Assembly (NCBI RefSeq): GCF_042659465.1
Contig: NZ_JBHSSW010000012.1
Location: 124,001 to 188,000, forward strand
Reading direction: 5' to 3'
Length of the DNA: 64,000 nucleotides
Source: Ponticaulis profundi
Lineage (GTDB): Bacteria > Pseudomonadota > Alphaproteobacteria > Caulobacterales > Hyphomonadaceae
Below are positions 62,506 to 64,000 of the stretch, in pieces (the first letter of the stretch is position 1; each line of letters starts with the position of its first letter). The position numbers and the translations under genes were made by a program. The notes under the pieces were generated by a model, which was given only the letters and a program-made list of their open reading frames with translations, was not told the origin of the DNA and made no database searches.

Positions 62506-64000
62506 GCGCGGCGGCGCCAGGCGGGTCTGTCTGCGGCGCGATTGGCCGAGGCGGTCCGGTTGGTGCGCTGCTGCTCATCGGTGATGTAGGCAGTGACGTC
62601 GCTGATCGACATGGGACGGGCAATGTGGAAGCCCTGGACCAGGCGGCCGCCCATGTCGCGGACCATTTTGAGCTGGCTTTCGGTCTCCACGCCTTCGAGG
62701 ATGCAATCGATCTTCATGCTGCGGCAGAGGAGGATCAGAGCGCGGATGATGTCCTGGCTGGCGCGGTCGGTTTCCATATTCGCGATGAAGCTGGAGTCGA
62801 TCTTCAGCTTGTCGAGCGGCAGGAGCTGTAAGTGGCTGAGGCTGGAATGGCCGGTGCCGAAGTCATCCAGCGCGATGCGGGCGCCGAGGGCGGCAAACTT
62901 TGTCAGCGCTGCGCGGGCCTGATCAAAGTCACAGACAAGCGCGGTTTCCGTGATCTCGAAGTCAATGCGGCGCGGGTCGATCAGGCTTTCGCGGACAATG
63001 CGGATCAGCGCGTCAACGGCGTCCATGGATGCGATGTCGCGGGCGGACAGATTGATGGAGACGCGCATATGCTTGGGCCAGCTATGGGCGTGTTGCAGCG
63101 TGCGGCGGACAAGCTGACGGGTCAGTTCGACGATGAAACCGGAACGCTCTGCCGCCTGAATGAAGAGGTTGGGTGCCACCGGGCCGAGCTCCGGGCTTTG
63201 CCAGCGGGCCAGGGCTTCGAACGCGTGCGTGTGACCCAGACGGATATCGGTGATGGGCTGGAACTCGACATACATTTCTTTTGACAGGTCCGCGCGGCGC
63301 AGGAGTTGTTCGACGCGCGCAAGCTGGCAGATTTCGACTTCGTGTTCGGGTTCGAACAGGACCGCTGTACCCTTGTGGAACTGCTTGGCGAAATAGAGCG
63401 CGTAGTCGGCGCGCTGACAGAGCTGTTCGGCATCGCTGCCATCAATCGGTGCGCGGCTGAGCCCGACAGAGGCGCCGATTTCAGCGACCACACCTGTCAG
63501 TTCATAGGGTTGTGACAGACGCTCGACCAGAGCGTTGCCGAAGGCTTCAAGGTCTTCCGGGTCGATGCGGTTTTTCAGGATGAAGCCGAATTCATCACCG
63601 CCGAGGCGGGCGACATAGAAGATGCTGCCAACCATGGTTTTCAGGCGCTTGCCGACTTCGATGAGCAACTGGTCACCCGTGGCGTGTCCGAAGGCGTCAT
63701 TGACCGGCTTGAAGCCATCCAGATCGATCACGCCAATGGTAAAGTCACGCGATGAACGCAGAATATGGTTGGTGACGGTCCGGAAGCCGCGCCGGTTTGG
63801 CAGATCCGTGAGCGGATCGCGCATGGCGGCGTATTCGAGATCGCGTGTCCGCTTGGTGACTTTCTTTTCCAGAGACTGGTTCAGATCCGTCAGCTCCCGA
63901 ACCAGACCGCTGTTGGTTGCCTGAAGCTCCAGAGCCTGACGGTGAACGCGGTGATTGTTGGAGAGGCCAAATAGCAGGGTTGCACAGCATATGACCGCCA
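62502..64000 (-). CDS. GGDEF-EAL c-di-GMP signalling protein (N-terminus beyond window)
   Basis: About 499 codons are visible and the gene continues past the right edge. The visible start ends a membrane helix (VICCATLLFGLS), then a coiled-coil-like linker rich in Leu, Glu and Lys. The GGDEF domain has the intact ARLGGDEFGF; the EAL domain has FEALARW, INLSARD, FEITETALV, LDDFGTGHSSL and EGVETE, all catalytic positions for a phosphodiesterase. It is thus built for both c-di-GMP synthesis and breakdown, or one activity may dominate. Sensing probably happens in the missing N-terminal part. Confidence 0.93.
   Translation of the reverse strand, partial: AVICCATLLFGLSNNHRVHRQALELQATNSGLVRELTDLNQSLEKKVTKRTRDLEYAAMRDPLTDLPNRRGFRTVTNHILRSSRDFTIGVIDLDGFKPVNDAFGHATGDQLLIEVGKRLKTMVGSIFYVARLGGDEFGFILKNRIDPEDLEAFGNALVERLSQPYELTGVVAEIGASVGLSRAPIDGSDAEQLCQRADYALYFAKQFHKGTAVLFEPEHEVEICQLARVEQLLRRADLSKEMYVEFQPITDIRLGHTHAFEALARWQSPELGPVAPNLFIQAAERSGFIVELTRQLVRRTLQHAHSWPKHMRVSINLSARDIASMDAVDALIRIVRESLIDPRRIDFEITETALVCDFDQARAALTKFAALGARIALDDFGTGHSSLSHLQLLPLDKLKIDSSFIANMETDRASQDIIRALILLCRSMKIDCILEGVETESQLKMVRDMGGRLVQGFHIARPMSISDVTAYITDEQQRTNRTASANRAADRPAWRRRA

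Overview
The window looks like chromosomal DNA of an alphaproteobacterium, most likely a marine member of the Caulobacterales/Hyphomonadaceae. This is inferred from protein style and gene order: the coupled tsaE-amgK-murU-addB-addA run ending near trxA, a trpF/trpB/trpA-accD-folC set, alphaproteobacterial GltB/GltD, EcfG-type stress promoters and many small TAT or lipoproteins. No rRNA, tRNA, CRISPR array, integrase or transposase was recognised. The DNA reads as core chromosome with some variable inserts.

Layout. 1-2.0 kb: a truncated Kazal-type lipoprotein and a ferredoxin/ferredoxin-reductase pair. 2.0-11.4 kb: tsaE, amgK and murU (tRNA t6A and cell-wall recycling), then addB/addA (double-strand break repair) and thioredoxin. 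11.4-24.0 kb: folC, accD, trpA, trpB and trpF on the minus strand, split in two places by unrelated genes: cutA, a GFA protein, a TAT-exported D-amino-acid-oxidase-like protein, lipoproteins, an EEP phosphatase, an M48 peptidase and a flavin reductase. 24-31 kb: a secreted beta-rich protein, hemN, an NDUFA9-like SDR, an RHH/transmembrane/EF-hand fusion, OsmC, a 2OG-Fe(II) oxygenase and uppP. 31-37.6 kb: remains of a fatty acid hydroxylase gene, then gltD-gltB. 37.6-39.1 kb: a stress locus with divergent EcfG promoters. 39.2-46.9 kb: a large secreted metzincin, sodC, a deformylase-like protein without its catalytic residues, an Acg-type nitroreductase, rluD and a TetR regulator. 47-50.8 kb: phoD, rluA, hisI and folE. 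51-58.5 kb: DUF2254, lipoproteins, a thioesterase, a hybrid histidine kinase and a Sel1-repeat protein. 58.6-64 kb: an uncharacterised protein, a repeat-rich intergenic stretch holding a 75-base run of N, cysS, a 56-residue membrane protein, a histidine phosphatase and a GGDEF-EAL protein that runs off the right edge.

The two most unusual proteins are at 15537-16691, where the order of D-amino-acid oxidase segments is circularly permuted behind a TAT/lipoprotein signal, and at 27442-28326, where a ribbon-helix-helix DNA-binding segment is joined through a membrane helix to a pair of EF-hands. Four well-matched EcfG promoters (GGAAC-N16/17-CGTT) tie a flavin reductase, OsmC, a DUF892/DUF2383 pair and an MmcQ/YjbR protein into a likely general stress regulon.
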